From NCBI GenBank assembly GCA_017633615.1, contig JAGBPB010000033.1, forward strand, positions 59,902 through 123,901: DNA of 64,000 nt, written 5' to 3'. Position numbers and translations under genes: made by a program. The stretch comes from Bacteroidaceae bacterium (GTDB taxonomy: Bacteria > Bacteroidota > Bacteroidia > Bacteroidales > Bacteroidaceae). Shown one piece after another: positions 1 through 9,392 of this stretch. Positions within the stretch are counted from its first letter, which is position 1. Each line of letters begins with the position of its first letter. The notes beneath the pieces are model-generated. The model saw only the letters and a list, made by a program, of their open reading frames with translations, was not told the origin of the DNA and did not search any database.

Positions 1-114
1 GTTTCCTGAAAATGTGTAGTTTACCCTCAAAGTACGGTCTTGAGCGCTAGCTCCAAAGGCCAACGCCAAAGCCAATGCCAAAGTTATCTTACTCCTCAGC
101 CGATACCAACTCAT
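1..114 (-). CDS. Partial secreted protein, N-terminus only (possibly peptidase M64-like)
   Basis: Reading the minus strand from an ATG at 114 gives 38 open codons to the window edge. The first 25 residues form a clear signal peptide: a basic start with Arg and Lys, an alternating Leu-Ala core (LALALALAF) and a likely cleavage after GASAQ. The mature part begins DRTLRVNYTFSGN. This resembles, from memory, the start of Bacteroidales M64 (IgA-peptidase-like) proteins, but 13 residues cannot prove it. The start lies 26 bp inside the end of rnr, so the two genes are probably cotranscribed. The ORF is real by its signal peptide; the family name is a guess. Confidence 0.5.
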   Translation of the reverse strand, partial: MSWYRLRSKITLALALALAFGASAQDRTLRVNYTFSGN

Positions 115-2257
115 AATCCATCTGCTTCTTTTCAAGATTGCAGCGGGCAACCTTAATCTTGAGGTGATCACCCAGGCGGTAACGCTTGCGGGTGCGCTGG
201 CCTATCAGGCAGTAGTTCTTCTCATCAAATTCAAAGTAATCACCGCCCAGAGAACGGATAGGTATCATTCCCTCGCACTTGTTTTCTATTATCTCAGCGT
301 AAATGCCCCATTCTGTTACGCCGCTTATCACTGCGTCAAACACCTGTCCCATACGGTCAGCCATATACTCCACCTGCTTGTATTTGATGCTGGCGCGCTC
401 AGCCTGTTCTGCCAGTTGCTCACGGTTTGAGCAGTGCTCACAATACTCCTCATATTTGGACTGGTTCACGGTGCGCCCGCCTGCCAGATAGCGGGTGAGC
501 AAACGGTGTACCATAAGATCCGGATATCGGCGTATGGGTGATGTAAAATGGGTATAGTATTTGAAAGCAAGTCCGTAGTGACCTATGTTCTCTGTAGTGT
601 AGCAGGCTTTCTGCATGGAACGTATGGAGATGGTCTCAATTAGTTCCTGCTCCTTCTTGCCTCTTACCTCACTGAGCATCTTGTTCATGGATTTAGCCAT
701 ATCCACAGGATCACCTGTTGCCTTGAGTTTGTAGCCGAATTTTGCAACGAAATTCTGCAGGTTCTCCATGCGCTCGGGATCAGGCTCATCGTGTACACGA
801 TAGACAAATGTCTTGGGATTGCCGCCCTTGACTTTACCTATGGATTCAGCCACAGTGCGGTTGGCCAGAAGCATGAACTCCTCAACCAGTTGGTTGGCAT
901 CCTTGGACTCCTTGAAGAATACGCTTACGGGATGTCCTGTTTCATCTATATCAAAACGTACCTCAACGCGGTCAAAGCTCAGGGCTCCATCGGCAAAACG
1001 CTTCTGACGCAGGATCTTGGCCAGGCTGTCAAGTTTCATTATCTCCTGCTTGAACTCATCGCCCGGAAGAGGTTCCTTGCCTCCCTTCTGTTCACGTTCT
1101 ATGATAGCCTGAACCTCCTCATAAGCAAAGCGGCGGTTGCTGCGGATTACCGTGCGGGCTATGCGGGAGCGCTTTACAACACCGGCATCAGTCATCTCAA
1201 GTATCACGGAGTAGGTGAGTTTGTCCTCATCCTGACGCAGTGAGCAGAGGTTGTTGCAGAGCTTTTCTGGCAGCATGGGTATGGTGCGGTCCACAAGATA
1301 AATTGATGTGGCACGTTTGAAAGCCTCCTTGTCAATGATACTGCCCTCCTGAACGTACCAGCTTACATCTGCTATATGTACGCCCACCTCCCAGAGACCT
1401 TTCTTTATAGGTCTGATGGACAGTGCGTCGTCAAAATCCTTGGCGTCACGCGGGTCAATGGTGAATGTCACCACATCACGGAAATCCTCGCGTCCGGCCA
1501 GAGCTGCATCGGTTATTTCAGATGGAATCTGGTCTGCAGCCTGTTCCACGTTCTCCGGATAGCTGTAGGGAAGTCCGTATTCCGCGAGTATGGCATGCAT
1601 CTCAGTGTTGTTCTCACCCGCTGCGCCAAGAATGTCTATCACCTTGCCCACGGGGTTGCGGTCAGGGGTATCGGGCCATTCAACCACTTTAACCACCGCC
1701 TTCTCTCCATCGTGGCCTTTCTTGAGGCTGGCCAGAGGAATATAGATATCCTTATCGGACTTATCAGGGGTTACCAGGTATGCAAACTTGCCTTTTACCT
1801 GGAGCGTACCTACAAATGTATCCTTGGCGCGCTTGAGTATCTCTGTAACCTCACCCTCAAGACCGGCATGGGGACGGCGGGCAAACAGCACCACCTTGAC
1901 GCGGTCGCCGTTCACTGCGCCTGCTGAGTTACGTTCAGCTACAAACACATTCTCACTGCCGTCGTCGGGTACCAGGTAGTTCTTGCCGCCCACTCTGCGC
2001 TGGAGCACGCCCTCCAGGAACTTGCTCTTCTGCATAAGCTGGAACTGACCGTCCTTCTCCTTGAGGAAACCGTCATCAAGCAGTTCCAATACTATGTCAA
2101 GGCACATGGAGCGCATGGGATGCGTCTTGAGCTTAAGTTCATCATACAGCCTCTTGATGCTGATAGAACTCTCCTGATTGTCACGGAACCAGTCTGTGAT
2201 AAGGTCCGTCATGGTCCTGCGGTTGAGGCGGACACCACCTTTGAATGATCTTCCCAT
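89..2257 (-). CDS. rnr: Ribonuclease R
   Basis: A 3'-5' exoribonuclease of the RNB family that degrades structured RNA in the cytoplasm. The 722-residue length is typical. An N-terminal winged-helix-like part is followed by cold-shock-like OB folds. The RNB catalytic signature DPRDAKDFDDALSI lies near residue 270, with its cluster of metal-binding aspartates. A C-terminal S1 domain occupies roughly residues 640-715 (GVTEWGIYAEIIENKCEGM). The listed start gives MGRSFKGG; a second Met 16 codons in is also possible. A weak -7-like box (TATCTTCG on the minus strand) sits at 2279-2286. The gene is read away from rpsO and followed by an overlapping secreted-protein gene. Identification is secure. 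Confidence 0.95.
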   Translation of the reverse strand: MGRSFKGGVRLNRRTMTDLITDWFRDNQESSISIKRLYDELKLKTHPMRSMCLDIVLELLDDGFLKEKDGQFQLMQKSKFLEGVLQRRVGGKNYLVPDDGSENVFVAERNSAGAVNGDRVKVVLFARRPHAGLEGEVTEILKRAKDTFVGTLQVKGKFAYLVTPDKSDKDIYIPLASLKKGHDGEKAVVKVVEWPDTPDRNPVGKVIDILGAAGENNTEMHAILAEYGLPYSYPENVEQAADQIPSEITDAALAGREDFRDVVTFTIDPRDAKDFDDALSIRPIKKGLWEVGVHIADVSWYVQEGSIIDKEAFKRATSIYLVDRTIPMLPEKLCNNLCSLRQDEDKLTYSVILEMTDAGVVKRSRIARTVIRSNRRFAYEEVQAIIEREQKGGKEPLPGDEFKQEIMKLDSLAKILRQKRFADGALSFDRVEVRFDIDETGHPVSVFFKESKDANQLVEEFMLLANRTVAESIGKVKGGNPKTFVYRVHDEPDPERMENLQNFVAKFGYKLKATGDPVDMAKSMNKMLSEVRGKKEQELIETISIRSMQKACYTTENIGHYGLAFKYYTHFTSPIRRYPDLMVHRLLTRYLAGGRTVNQSKYEEYCEHCSNREQLAEQAERASIKYKQVEYMADRMGQVFDAVISGVTEWGIYAEIIENKCEGMIPIRSLGGDYFEFDEKNYCLIGQRTRKRYRLGDHLKIKVARCNLEKKQMDYELVSAEE

Positions 2258-2330
2258 ATGGATAGTATTAACTGTTCACGAAGATAATAACAAATTTTGA
2301 AAAAAGGTTCTAAAGGCTAGGGATGAAAAA

Positions 2331-2360
2331 AGAGGGGTCGCATCTTTTTGCGACCCCTCT
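2331..2360 (-). terminator. Rho-independent terminator of rpsO
   Basis: An 11-bp perfect stem (AGAGGGGTCGC at 2331-2341 with its complement at 2350-2360) has an 8-nt loop. On the minus strand it is followed by a T-run (complement of gaaaaaa at 2325-2331). Outer arms AAGGCTAG (2313-2320) and CTAGCCTT also pair, giving a longer nested hairpin. It lies directly after rpsO and upstream of rnr. Confidence 0.8.
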
Positions 2361-2376
2361 CTCTTCTTTTCTAGCC

Positions 2377-2646
2377 TTACTTACGCAGACCGAGAGCCTT
2401 GACGATGGCGCGGTAGCGCTCGATGTCTCTCTCCTTGAGGTAGTTGAGCAGTCTTCTGCGCTTACCTACAAGCTGGGTCAGTGCCCTTTCAGTGCTATAA
2501 TCCTTACGGTTCTCCTTAAGATGTTCCGTCAAATGGGAAATACGGTATGAGAACAAGGCTATCTGGGCTTCAGGTGAGCCAGTATCCGTGTTGGACTTTC
2601 CGTATTGTCCAAAGATCTCTTGTTTTTTCTCTTTGTCTAAATACAT
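2377..2646 (-). CDS. rpsO: 30S ribosomal protein S15
   Basis: An 89-residue protein with the usual S15 length and signature: the KxxxxxxFG start, [22 protein letters not shown], then [30 protein letters not shown]15 binds 16S rRNA in the platform of the small subunit. The gene is monocistronic here, with a TATCTTTG box upstream and a strong terminator downstream. It diverges from typA. Confidence 0.97.
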   Translation of the reverse strand: MYLDKEKKQEIFGQYGKSNTDTGSPEAQIALFSYRISHLTEHLKENRKDYSTERALTQLVGKRRRLLNYLKERDIERYRAIVKALGLRK

Positions 2647-2683
2647 TTTCTTAAAAATAATGTGAAAACTCGTTTAGCGGGCG

Positions 2684-2691
2684 CAAAGATA
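2684..2691 (-). promoter_or_regulatory. -7 box of the rpsO promoter
   Basis: On the minus strand the sequence reads TATCTTTG, an exact match to the Bacteroidetes -7 consensus TAnnTTTG. A TTG at 2711-2713 (minus strand) lies 19 bp upstream, the expected place of the -33 element. The box is 38 bp before the rpsO start. Confidence 0.7.
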
Positions 2692-2736
2692 GAGCTTCTT
2701 TTTCAATACACAATGAATTTTCTAACATTTTTGCCG

Positions 2737-2744
2737 TAACTTTG
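2737..2744 (+). promoter_or_regulatory. -7 box of the typA promoter
   Basis: TAACTTTG matches TAnnTTTG and lies 25 bp before the typA ATG. No clear TTG is seen at -33. Together with the rpsO box it forms a divergent promoter pair. Confidence 0.6.
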
Positions 2745-2769
2745 CACCCGCAAAATATAAGGTAGATAT

Positions 2770-4563
2770 ATGAATATTAGAAACATTGCGATTATTGCGC
2801 ATGTAGATCATGGTAAGACAACACTGGTTGACAAGATGATGCTGGCCGGACACCTGTTCCGTGACAATCAGGCCAAGGGAGAGCTTATGCTTGACAATAA
2901 TGACCTGGAACGCGAGCGCGGCATAACCATCCTGTCCAAGAACGTGTCAATAATGTATAAGGATACCAAGATTAACATCATCGATACTCCGGGACACTCT
3001 GATTTTGGAGGTGAGGTGGAGCGTGTACTCAATATGGCCGACGGCTGCATCCTTCTGGTGGATGCCTTTGAAGGCCCCATGCCTCAGACCCGCTTTGTAC
3101 TGCAGAAAGCTCTGCAGATTGGACTCAAGCCCATCGTTGTAGTAAACAAGGTTGATAAGCCCAACTGCCGTCCTGAGGAGGTTTATGAAATGGTGTTTGA
3201 CCTTATGTTCGCTCTTGATGCTACAGAGGAGCAGCTTGATTTCCCCGTGCTTTACGGCTCTGCCAAGCAGAATTGGATGAGCACAGACTGGAAGCAGCCC
3301 ACTGACAATATCCTGCCTCTGCTCGACGCTATCGTTGAGCATATTCCCGCTCCCAAGCAGGAGGAGGGAACCCTGCAGATGCTTATCACATCACTTGACT
3401 ACTCATCATATACCGGCCGTATAGCAGTGGGCCGCGTAAACCGCGGAACCCTGAACGAGGGTATGACCTGCACGCTGGCACACCGTGACGGCACCAAGGA
3501 GAAAGTCAAGATCAAGGAACTCCACACTTTTGAGGGCATGGGCCGTAAGCGCGTTCCCACTGTTGGAACCGGCGATATCTGCGCCATAGTAGGACTTGAC
3601 AAGTTTGAGATTGGTGATACCATTTGCGATGCCGAGAACCCTGATCCCCTGCCGCCTATTGCAATCGATGAGCCTACCATGAGTATGCTCTTCTCAATAA
3701 ATGACTCACCTTTCTTTGGAAAGGAGGGTAAATACGTAACCTCACGCCATATCCAGGACCGTCTGAATCTGGAGCTTGACAAGAACCTGGCTCTTCGTGT
3801 ACGCCGCACTGAAGAGGACGGCAAGTGGATAGTATCAGGCCGTGGTGTGCTGCATCTGTCAATCCTTATTGAGACCATGCGTCGTGAGGGTTATGAGCTG
3901 CAGGTAGGTCAGCCTCAAGTTATCATGAAGGAGATAGAGGGCCGCACCTGTGAACCTATTGAAGAACTCACCATCAGCGTTCCTGAGGAGTTTGCCAGCA
4001 AGATGATAGACCTGGCTACCAAGCGCAAGGGTGAGATGACATCCATGGATACCCAAGGTGACCGTGTAGTCATAGTATTCGATATCCCATCACGCGGTAT
4101 CATCGGACTCCGTACAAATGTGCTCACCGCATCCCAGGGTGAGGCCGTCATGGCTCACCGCTTTAAGGAGTATCAGCCCTACAAGGGTGACATTGAGCGC
4201 CGTTCAAACGGCTCAATGGTGGCCATGGAGACCGGTACCGTATTTGCATACGCACTTGACAAGCTGCAAGATCGCGGCAAGTTCTTTGTGAACCCGCAGG
4301 ATCAGGTATATGCAGGACAGGTGGTTGGTGAACACGTTCATGAGAAGGACTTGGTTATCAACGTAACCAAGAGCAAGCAGCTTACCAACATGCGTGCCAG
4401 CGGTGCCGATGAGAAAGCCCACATAGCACCTCCCGTAATATTCTCACTTGAGGAGGCTCTTGAGTACATCAAAAATGATGAGTACGTTGAGGTAACCCCC
4501 AAAAGCATGCGCATGCGCAAGATCATACTCAACGAGTTGGAGCGCAAGCGCGCAGCTAAATAA
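2770..4563 (+). CDS. typA: Translational GTPase TypA/BipA
   Basis: A ribosome-associated GTPase of 597 residues, the normal family length, involved in ribosome assembly and stress adaptation. The G motifs are visible: HVDHGKTT (P-loop, near residue 11), the switch-I region [16 protein letters not shown] (G3) and NKVDKP (G4). The EF-G-like C-terminal domains and BipA-specific tail follow ([18 protein letters not shown]). It is followed after 13 bp by a lipoprotein gene and may be cotranscribed with it. Confidence 0.96.
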   Translation: MNIRNIAIIAHVDHGKTTLVDKMMLAGHLFRDNQAKGELMLDNNDLERERGITILSKNVSIMYKDTKINIIDTPGHSDFGGEVERVLNMADGCILLVDAFEGPMPQTRFVLQKALQIGLKPIVVVNKVDKPNCRPEEVYEMVFDLMFALDATEEQLDFPVLYGSAKQNWMSTDWKQPTDNILPLLDAIVEHIPAPKQEEGTLQMLITSLDYSSYTGRIAVGRVNRGTLNEGMTCTLAHRDGTKEKVKIKELHTFEGMGRKRVPTVGTGDICAIVGLDKFEIGDTICDAENPDPLPPIAIDEPTMSMLFSINDSPFFGKEGKYVTSRHIQDRLNLELDKNLALRVRRTEEDGKWIVSGRGVLHLSILIETMRREGYELQVGQPQVIMKEIEGRTCEPIEELTISVPEEFASKMIDLATKRKGEMTSMDTQGDRVVIVFDIPSRGIIGLRTNVLTASQGEAVMAHRFKEYQPYKGDIERRSNGSMVAMETGTVFAYALDKLQDRGKFFVNPQDQVYAGQVVGEHVHEKDLVINVTKSKQLTNMRASGADEKAHIAPPVIFSLEEALEYIKNDEYVEVTPKSMRMRKIILNELERKRAAK

Positions 4564-4576
4564 ACTGATTCCTCCG

Positions 4577-5641
4577 ATGAAAACGAGGTTTTTTGCAATA
4601 ACAATCATTGTCTTGCTTCTGTCCGTATCCTGTGGCAGGAACAAGGGGATGTTTGTATTGCAGGGAACCGTTCAGGACGGGACAGATTCCATCCTGGTGG
4701 TGGGTCTTGATTCCAGGTTTGAAAGGATAGATACCATTGTATGCAGTGAAGGGCAGTTCAAATGGAAGTTCCGCCCGGACACGGTAACAACACTTATCCT
4801 TGTCCTTCCGGACGGCCGCCGTCATCCCGTTTTTGCTGAAAAAGGTGTAGAATCAACCATTACAATACCTTCTGACACGGGATTGTTCCGCGTATCGGGA
4901 GGAAAATGCAATGAGGCTTACCAGTCATTCTATCTGGAATCCCGGAATGATGCTACCATGAAGCAGGTTGCAGAGAGGTTAGACTCTTTTATCACAAGAG
5001 ACCCCTTCTCAGAAGTAACTCCCTACCTTATCTATGAGCAGATGGTGCAGAAGTACCATGCTGACCAGCATACTGTTTCCGGGCTCATATCGAGAATGAG
5101 CGGCAATATGCAGGATGCCCCTTATCTTACAACCCTTAAAACAGAGTTCAAGGATGAGATTCCAAACAACACATATGTCAGCGTTCTCTCTCTTGCAGAC
5201 TCCGTAGGTAACGTATTTCAGTTCTCAAACATAGGGGGGTCAACCAATTACCTTGTAGTGTGTGTATGGGCTACATGGACAGAGAGTGAAGGGTTGAGGG
5301 CCCGCAGAGACATGCAGAAGCTGCTTGACAATTATGCCGGCCGTAAGCTGAATGTAATAGACGTCTCCATCGATGTAAACAGGGAACGTTGGAAGGAGAC
5401 CATTGAGAAGGATACACTTGACTGGTTCTCTTATATTGATACAGAAGGATGGGAGAGCCGTATCATAAGGAACAGCAATATCCAACAGTTACCGGTATAT
5501 ATACTGTTCTCAAGCGTAAAAAAAGTCTTATACCGAACCAATTCCATTCTGGACCTGGAATCAGAATTGGAAAGAACACTTCCGCCTCTTGAAAAATCCC
5601 AAGATAAGGTTTTACCAAAAAAGATGAGGTTAAGGCTTTGA
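4577..5641 (+). CDS. Lipoprotein with thioredoxin-like fold lacking CxxC
   Basis: A 354-residue lipoprotein with lipobox LSVSC (Cys19). The N-terminal ~100 residues (MFVLQGTVQDGTDSILVVGLD) look like the beta-rich DUF4369 domain found in front of Bacteroidetes thiol-disulfide oxidoreductases. The C-terminal half has a thioredoxin-like layout: a strand, then VCVWATWTESEG where WCxxC would normally be, and a cis-Pro-type motif QQLPVYILF. The active-site cysteines are absent (WTES replaces CxxC), so redox catalysis is unlikely and a binding or chaperone role is more plausible. Its stop codon overlaps the -33 element of the next promoter. Confidence 0.7.
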   Translation: MKTRFFAITIIVLLLSVSCGRNKGMFVLQGTVQDGTDSILVVGLDSRFERIDTIVCSEGQFKWKFRPDTVTTLILVLPDGRRHPVFAEKGVESTITIPSDTGLFRVSGGKCNEAYQSFYLESRNDATMKQVAERLDSFITRDPFSEVTPYLIYEQMVQKYHADQHTVSGLISRMSGNMQDAPYLTTLKTEFKDEIPNNTYVSVLSLADSVGNVFQFSNIGGSTNYLVVCVWATWTESEGLRARRDMQKLLDNYAGRKLNVIDVSIDVNRERWKETIEKDTLDWFSYIDTEGWESRIIRNSNIQQLPVYILFSSVKKVLYRTNSILDLESELERTLPPLEKSQDKVLPKKMRLRL

Positions 5642-5658
5642 ATAACCGGCTTTTCCGT

Positions 5659-5666
5659 TAGTTTTG
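5659..5666 (+). promoter_or_regulatory. Promoter of the yifB-like gene
   Basis: TAGTTTTG matches TAnnTTTG. TTTG at 5637-5640 lies 18 bp upstream, giving one of the best complete -33/-7 pairs in the window. The -33 element overlaps the stop codon of the preceding lipoprotein gene. Confidence 0.7.
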
Positions 5667-5713
5667 CAAAAAAAAGAATTTAGACTTGAATTACACCAAT
5701 TATAAATCTGACC

Positions 5714-7252
5714 ATGCTTATCAAAGTTTTTGGTGCGGCTGTCCAAGGGATAGACGCATACGTCGTGACAATTGAAGCGAGTACATCGCGCGGTATCAAA
5801 TTCTTTCTTGTAGGTTTGCCTGACAGTGCTGTAAAGGAGAGCCATGAACGTATCTATTCGGCTTTTCAGGTGAACGGATACAAGTTTCCTTCATGCCAGA
5901 TCATTATCAATATGGCTCCTGCCGATATACGCAAGGAGGGAGCGGCTTATGATTTGCCGCTGGCCGTGGGGATAATGGCTGCTACGGGTGAACTGAACAC
6001 CGGTTCTCTGAATGATTACATTATCATGGGTGAACTCAGCCTGGACGGAACCCTGCAGCCTGTCAAAGGGGCTCTGTCTATGGCTATCCGTGCCCGGAGC
6101 GAGGGGTTCAAGGGGATAATCCTGCCTGTGCAGAATGCGGCTGAGGCGGCCGTTATTGACGGTATAGACGTTTATGGAGCACGTAACATACGTGAAGTGA
6201 TGGACCTTCTGAATGGCGCTCCTGAGCATATAGGTCGTACTGTGCACCCGGATGTACCTTTCTCTCCCGGTATTACAAGCGCCTGTTTTGATTTTGCCGA
6301 TGTCAAGGGGCAGGCTGCAGTGAAGCGTGCCCTTGAGGTCGCCGGATGTGGATCACACAATGTAATAATGGTTGGTCCGCCGGGAAGCGGCAAGTCAATG
6401 ATGGCCCGTGCGCTTCCGTCAATACTGCCTCCGCTCACTGAAGAGGAGAGCATAGAGACCACAAGAATCCATTCCGTGGCAGGATTCACGGGACACGGGG
6501 CAGCGCTTATCAGCGAACGGCCGTTCCGTCATCCGCATCACACCATAACGAATGTGGCGCTCACTGGTGGTGGAAGCAATGCCCAGCCCGGCGAGATAAG
6601 CCTTGCCCACAACGGGGTGCTCTATCTTGACGAACTCCCGGAGTTTTCACGCAGTGCGCTTGAGGTGCTGCGCCAGCCGCTTGAGGATCGCACCATAGTC
6701 ATTTCAAGAGCCAAATACAGGGTTGAATACCCTGCATCATTCATGCTGGTGGCATCCATGAACCCTTGTCCGTGCGGTTATTACAACCATCCCACCAAGG
6801 AGTGTCATTGCACGCCAGCCATTATTGAGAGGTATTTGGGCAAGGTATCGGGCCCGCTTATGGACCGTTTTGACATACAGTGTGAGATCCAGCCGGTGGG
6901 GTTTGATGATATGTCATCGGAACAGAAGGCAGAGGACAGTGCTGCAATACGTGAAAGGGTTATTGCAGCAAGGCAGATTCAGGCTGACAGGTTCAGAAAA
7001 GAGAAGGGTATCTACTGCAATGCGCAGATGGATTCGCGTCTGCTTCATAAATACGCCAAGGCGGAGCCTGCAGCAATTCATATCCTCGGAGAGGCTATGA
7101 ACCGCCTCAATCTGTCGGCTCGCGCCTATGACCGCATCCTTAAGGTGGCACGCACCATTGCTGATATGGACAGTTCGGAATCCATCCGCCCACTGCATAT
7201 AGCGGAGGCGATAGGTTACCGCAGCCTTGATAGGGCATCGTGGGGAAAATAA
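5714..7252 (+). CDS. YifB/ComM-family Mg-chelatase-like AAA ATPase
   Basis: A 512-residue cytoplasmic AAA+ protein. The N-terminal ChlI-like domain (residues 1-~160) resembles the Lon protease fold. The AAA module has Walker A GPPGSGKS (near residue 221) and Walker B LYLDELPEF. A cysteine-rich stretch PCPCGYYNHPTKECHC and the C-terminal Mg-chelatase domain ending AIGYRSLDR follow. In other bacteria ComM is a helicase acting in branch migration during natural transformation; the role in Bacteroidales is not settled. It has its own promoter and is followed by ahcY. Confidence 0.92.
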   Translation: MLIKVFGAAVQGIDAYVVTIEASTSRGIKFFLVGLPDSAVKESHERIYSAFQVNGYKFPSCQIIINMAPADIRKEGAAYDLPLAVGIMAATGELNTGSLNDYIIMGELSLDGTLQPVKGALSMAIRARSEGFKGIILPVQNAAEAAVIDGIDVYGARNIREVMDLLNGAPEHIGRTVHPDVPFSPGITSACFDFADVKGQAAVKRALEVAGCGSHNVIMVGPPGSGKSMMARALPSILPPLTEEESIETTRIHSVAGFTGHGAALISERPFRHPHHTITNVALTGGGSNAQPGEISLAHNGVLYLDELPEFSRSALEVLRQPLEDRTIVISRAKYRVEYPASFMLVASMNPCPCGYYNHPTKECHCTPAIIERYLGKVSGPLMDRFDIQCEIQPVGFDDMSSEQKAEDSAAIRERVIAARQIQADRFRKEKGIYCNAQMDSRLLHKYAKAEPAAIHILGEAMNRLNLSARAYDRILKVARTIADMDSSESIRPLHIAEAIGYRSLDRASWGK

Positions 7253-7259
7253 AAATTAC

Positions 7260-7267
7260 TACCTTTG
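7260..7267 (+). promoter_or_regulatory. -7 box of the ahcY promoter
   Basis: TACCTTTG matches TAnnTTTG, 21 bp before the ahcY ATG. It starts 8 bp after the stop of the preceding gene. The box contains the TTG of an upstream in-frame start, which argues that the true start is the ATG at 7289. Confidence 0.6.
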
Positions 7268-7288
7268 CAAACCAAATATTTATATCAT

Positions 7289-8704
7289 ATGAATTTATAT
7301 ACTGACCTGCCGTACAAGGTGGCAGACATTAAGTTGGCTGAGTTTGGCCGCAAGGAGATTGAAATGGCTGAAAAGGAGATGCCCGGTCTGATGGCTCTCC
7401 GTGACAAGTACCGTGATTCAAAACCGCTTAAGGGCGCCCGTATTATGGGCTCACTGCATATGACCATCCAGACTGCAGTTCTCATTGAGACTCTGCATGA
7501 ATTGGGTGCACAGATCCGTTGGTGCTCATGCAACATATATTCCACTCAGGATCATGCCGCCGCAGCCATAGCCGCAGCCGGCAGTGCAGCCGTGTTTGCA
7601 TGGAAGGGTGAGACCGCACAGGAATACTGGTGGTGCACGCTGCAGGCACTGAACTTCCCGGAGGGCGGCCCCAACATGATTGTTGATGACGGCGGTGACG
7701 CCACACTTATGATACACCTGGGTGTCAAGGGAGAGAAAGATTCCAAGGCTTTGGATTATGAGGCCGGTTCAATTGATGAAGCTGAGCTCCTCAAGGCTCT
7801 TAAGGAGGTTGCCAAGGTAAAAGGCAATTCATACTGGCAGAATATGGCATCGGCAATAAAGGGAGTAAGTGAGGAGACCACAACCGGTGTACATCGTCTG
7901 TACCGCATGCAGCAGAACGGTGAGTTACTGTTCCCCGCATTCAACGTAAATGACTCTGTAACCAAGAGCAAGTTTGACAATCTGTACGGTTGCCGCGAGT
8001 CATTGGCCGATGGTATAAAGCGCGCCACCGACGTCATGATAGCCGGTAAGGTTTGCGTGGTATGCGGTTACGGTGAGGTAGGCAAGGGCTGTGCCCAGAG
8101 CATGCGTTCATACGGTGCCCGTGTACTGGTAACGGAGATTGATCCTATCTGTGCACTGCAGGCTGCAATGGAGGGCTATGAAGTTGTTACTATGGAGGAG
8201 GCCGCTCCGCTGGGCAACATATTCGTGACCACCACTGGTAATATAGATGTCATCACTACTGAACATATGAAGGTTATGCCTGACCAGGCTATAGTCTGCA
8301 ATATAGGTCACTTTGACAGTGAGATCCAGGTTGACAAACTCAAGAAACTTCCGGGTATAAAGTGTCAGAATGTAAAGCCGCAGGTAGACCGTTACTTCTT
8401 TGAGGACGGTCACAGCATAATTCTTCTGGCTGACGGCCGACTGGTTAACCTGGGCTGTGCCACAGGTCATCCCAGTTTTGTTATGAGTAACAGCTTTACC
8501 AACCAGACACTGGCTCAGATAGAGCTCTTCAACAAGAAGTACCCGGTGGATGTTTATCGTCTGCCAAAGCATCTTGATGAGGAGGTGGCCCGCTTGCATC
8601 TGGAGCGCATCGGAGTACATTTGTCCAAACTCACTCAGGCGCAGGCTGATTATCTGGGTGTACCGGTTGAGGGACCGTATAAGGCGGAGCACTACAGGTA
8701 TTGA
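7289..8704 (+). CDS. ahcY: Adenosylhomocysteinase (S-adenosylhomocysteine hydrolase)
   Basis: It splits S-adenosylhomocysteine into adenosine and homocysteine, recycling the product of SAM-dependent methylation. From the ATG at 7289 the protein has 471 residues, normal for the family. An in-frame TTG at 7265 is rejected because it lies in the promoter. The NAD-binding glycine motif [12 protein letters not shown], the signature [18 protein letters not shown] and the C-terminal [11 protein letters not shown] are all present. A palindromic REP-like element follows the stop codon. Confidence 0.96.
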   Translation: MNLYTDLPYKVADIKLAEFGRKEIEMAEKEMPGLMALRDKYRDSKPLKGARIMGSLHMTIQTAVLIETLHELGAQIRWCSCNIYSTQDHAAAAIAAAGSAAVFAWKGETAQEYWWCTLQALNFPEGGPNMIVDDGGDATLMIHLGVKGEKDSKALDYEAGSIDEAELLKALKEVAKVKGNSYWQNMASAIKGVSEETTTGVHRLYRMQQNGELLFPAFNVNDSVTKSKFDNLYGCRESLADGIKRATDVMIAGKVCVVCGYGEVGKGCAQSMRSYGARVLVTEIDPICALQAAMEGYEVVTMEEAAPLGNIFVTTTGNIDVITTEHMKVMPDQAIVCNIGHFDSEIQVDKLKKLPGIKCQNVKPQVDRYFFEDGHSIILLADGRLVNLGCATGHPSFVMSNSFTNQTLAQIELFNKKYPVDVYRLPKHLDEEVARLHLERIGVHLSKLTQAQADYLGVPVEGPYKAEHYRY

Positions 8705-8714
8705 TGAGTCAGAT

Positions 8715-8743
8715 GTGCAATTGGGGACAGTCCCCTTTTGCAC
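8715..8743. repeat. REP-like hairpin, left copy
   Basis: Arms GTGCAA and TTGCAC enclose the palindromic core GGGGACAGTCCCC. The core recurs in inverted orientation at 8779-8806, and a degenerate relative lies at 60535-60561. It sits 11 bp after the ahcY stop. The paired inverted arrangement resembles REPIN elements moved by RAYT-type Y1 transposases, but no such transposase is in the window. It could also act as a terminator, though it lacks a long T-run. Confidence 0.6.
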
Positions 8744-8778
8744 GAGAAAGATGAGTGACTAATTTGATTTTTATCAGG

Positions 8779-8806
8779 TGACAAAAGGGGACAGTCCCCA
8801 ATTGCA
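8779..8806. repeat. REP-like hairpin, right copy (inverted)
   Basis: It reads as the reverse complement of the left copy across about 24 bp: AAAAGGGGACAGTCCCC followed by AATTGCA. Only the centre base of the core differs in sense. It ends 2 bp before the LOG-family ATG, so it lies in the 5' leader and may cover the ribosome-binding region. Confidence 0.6.
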
Positions 8807-8807
8807 A

Positions 8808-9392
8808 ATGGAGAGAAATACTATTGTTGTTTACGGAGCATCGAGCGCGGATGCGGAGCAGGTGTTCGTGGATGATGCGTATAGGCTGGGTGGGCTTATA
8901 GCAAAAGCCGGCAAGAGGCTTGTAAGCGGTGCGGGAAGTACCGGACTGATGGCGGCGGTAGAGAACGGAGCTCTTGATGCCGGCGGTGTTTCTATTGGAA
9001 TAATCCCGCAGTTCATGGTTGACAACGGCTGGCTTCATGAGGGACTTACGGAGACAATCGTTACCCCCAGCATGCATGAACGCAAGCATAAGATGGCCGA
9101 TATGGCCGATGCCGTGATTGCGCTGCCGGGCGGAACTGGCACCTTTGAGGAGTTGTTTGAGATTATCACATGGAAGATGCTTGGACTGTTCGTAAAACCA
9201 ATCGTCATTTTGAATACAGACCGCTATTACGATCCCATTCTGCAGATGCTTGAACGTACGGCAGAACGTCATTTTATGAAACCTGTATTCAAAAAGCTGT
9301 GGGCGGTGGCTGATACTCCCGATGAGGCAATAGCTCTCGTGGATAGCCTGTCTGATTGGGATGACACTACCAGCAAGGTAAATACAAAATGA
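8808..9392 (+). CDS. LOG family protein (TIGR00730-type nucleoside monophosphate phosphoribohydrolase)
   Basis: A 194-residue Rossmann-like protein, usual for the family. The diagnostic motif PGGTGTFEELFE and the upstream MHERKHKMADMADAVIALPGG are both present. Members often carry an old lysine decarboxylase label but cleave the N-glycosidic bond of nucleoside 5'-monophosphates, including cytokinin nucleotides. I chose the ATG at 8808 because upstream in-frame codons from a GTG at 8778 run through the REP-like element. It overlaps the next gene by ATGA, so they are translationally coupled. Confidence 0.88.
   Translation: MERNTIVVYGASSADAEQVFVDDAYRLGGLIAKAGKRLVSGAGSTGLMAAVENGALDAGGVSIGIIPQFMVDNGWLHEGLTETIVTPSMHERKHKMADMADAVIALPGGTGTFEELFEIITWKMLGLFVKPIVILNTDRYYDPILQMLERTAERHFMKPVFKKLWAVADTPDEAIALVDSLSDWDDTTSKVNTK

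Noticed and set aside
2323..2550. 75-codon ORF antisense to rpsO
   Set aside because: It is a shadow of the conserved S15 gene and starts in the rpsO terminator.
8108..8743. 211-codon ORF antisense to ahcY
   Set aside because: It is long only because the opposite strand is a strongly biased coding frame. Its sequence has no family features and it starts in the REP-like hairpin.
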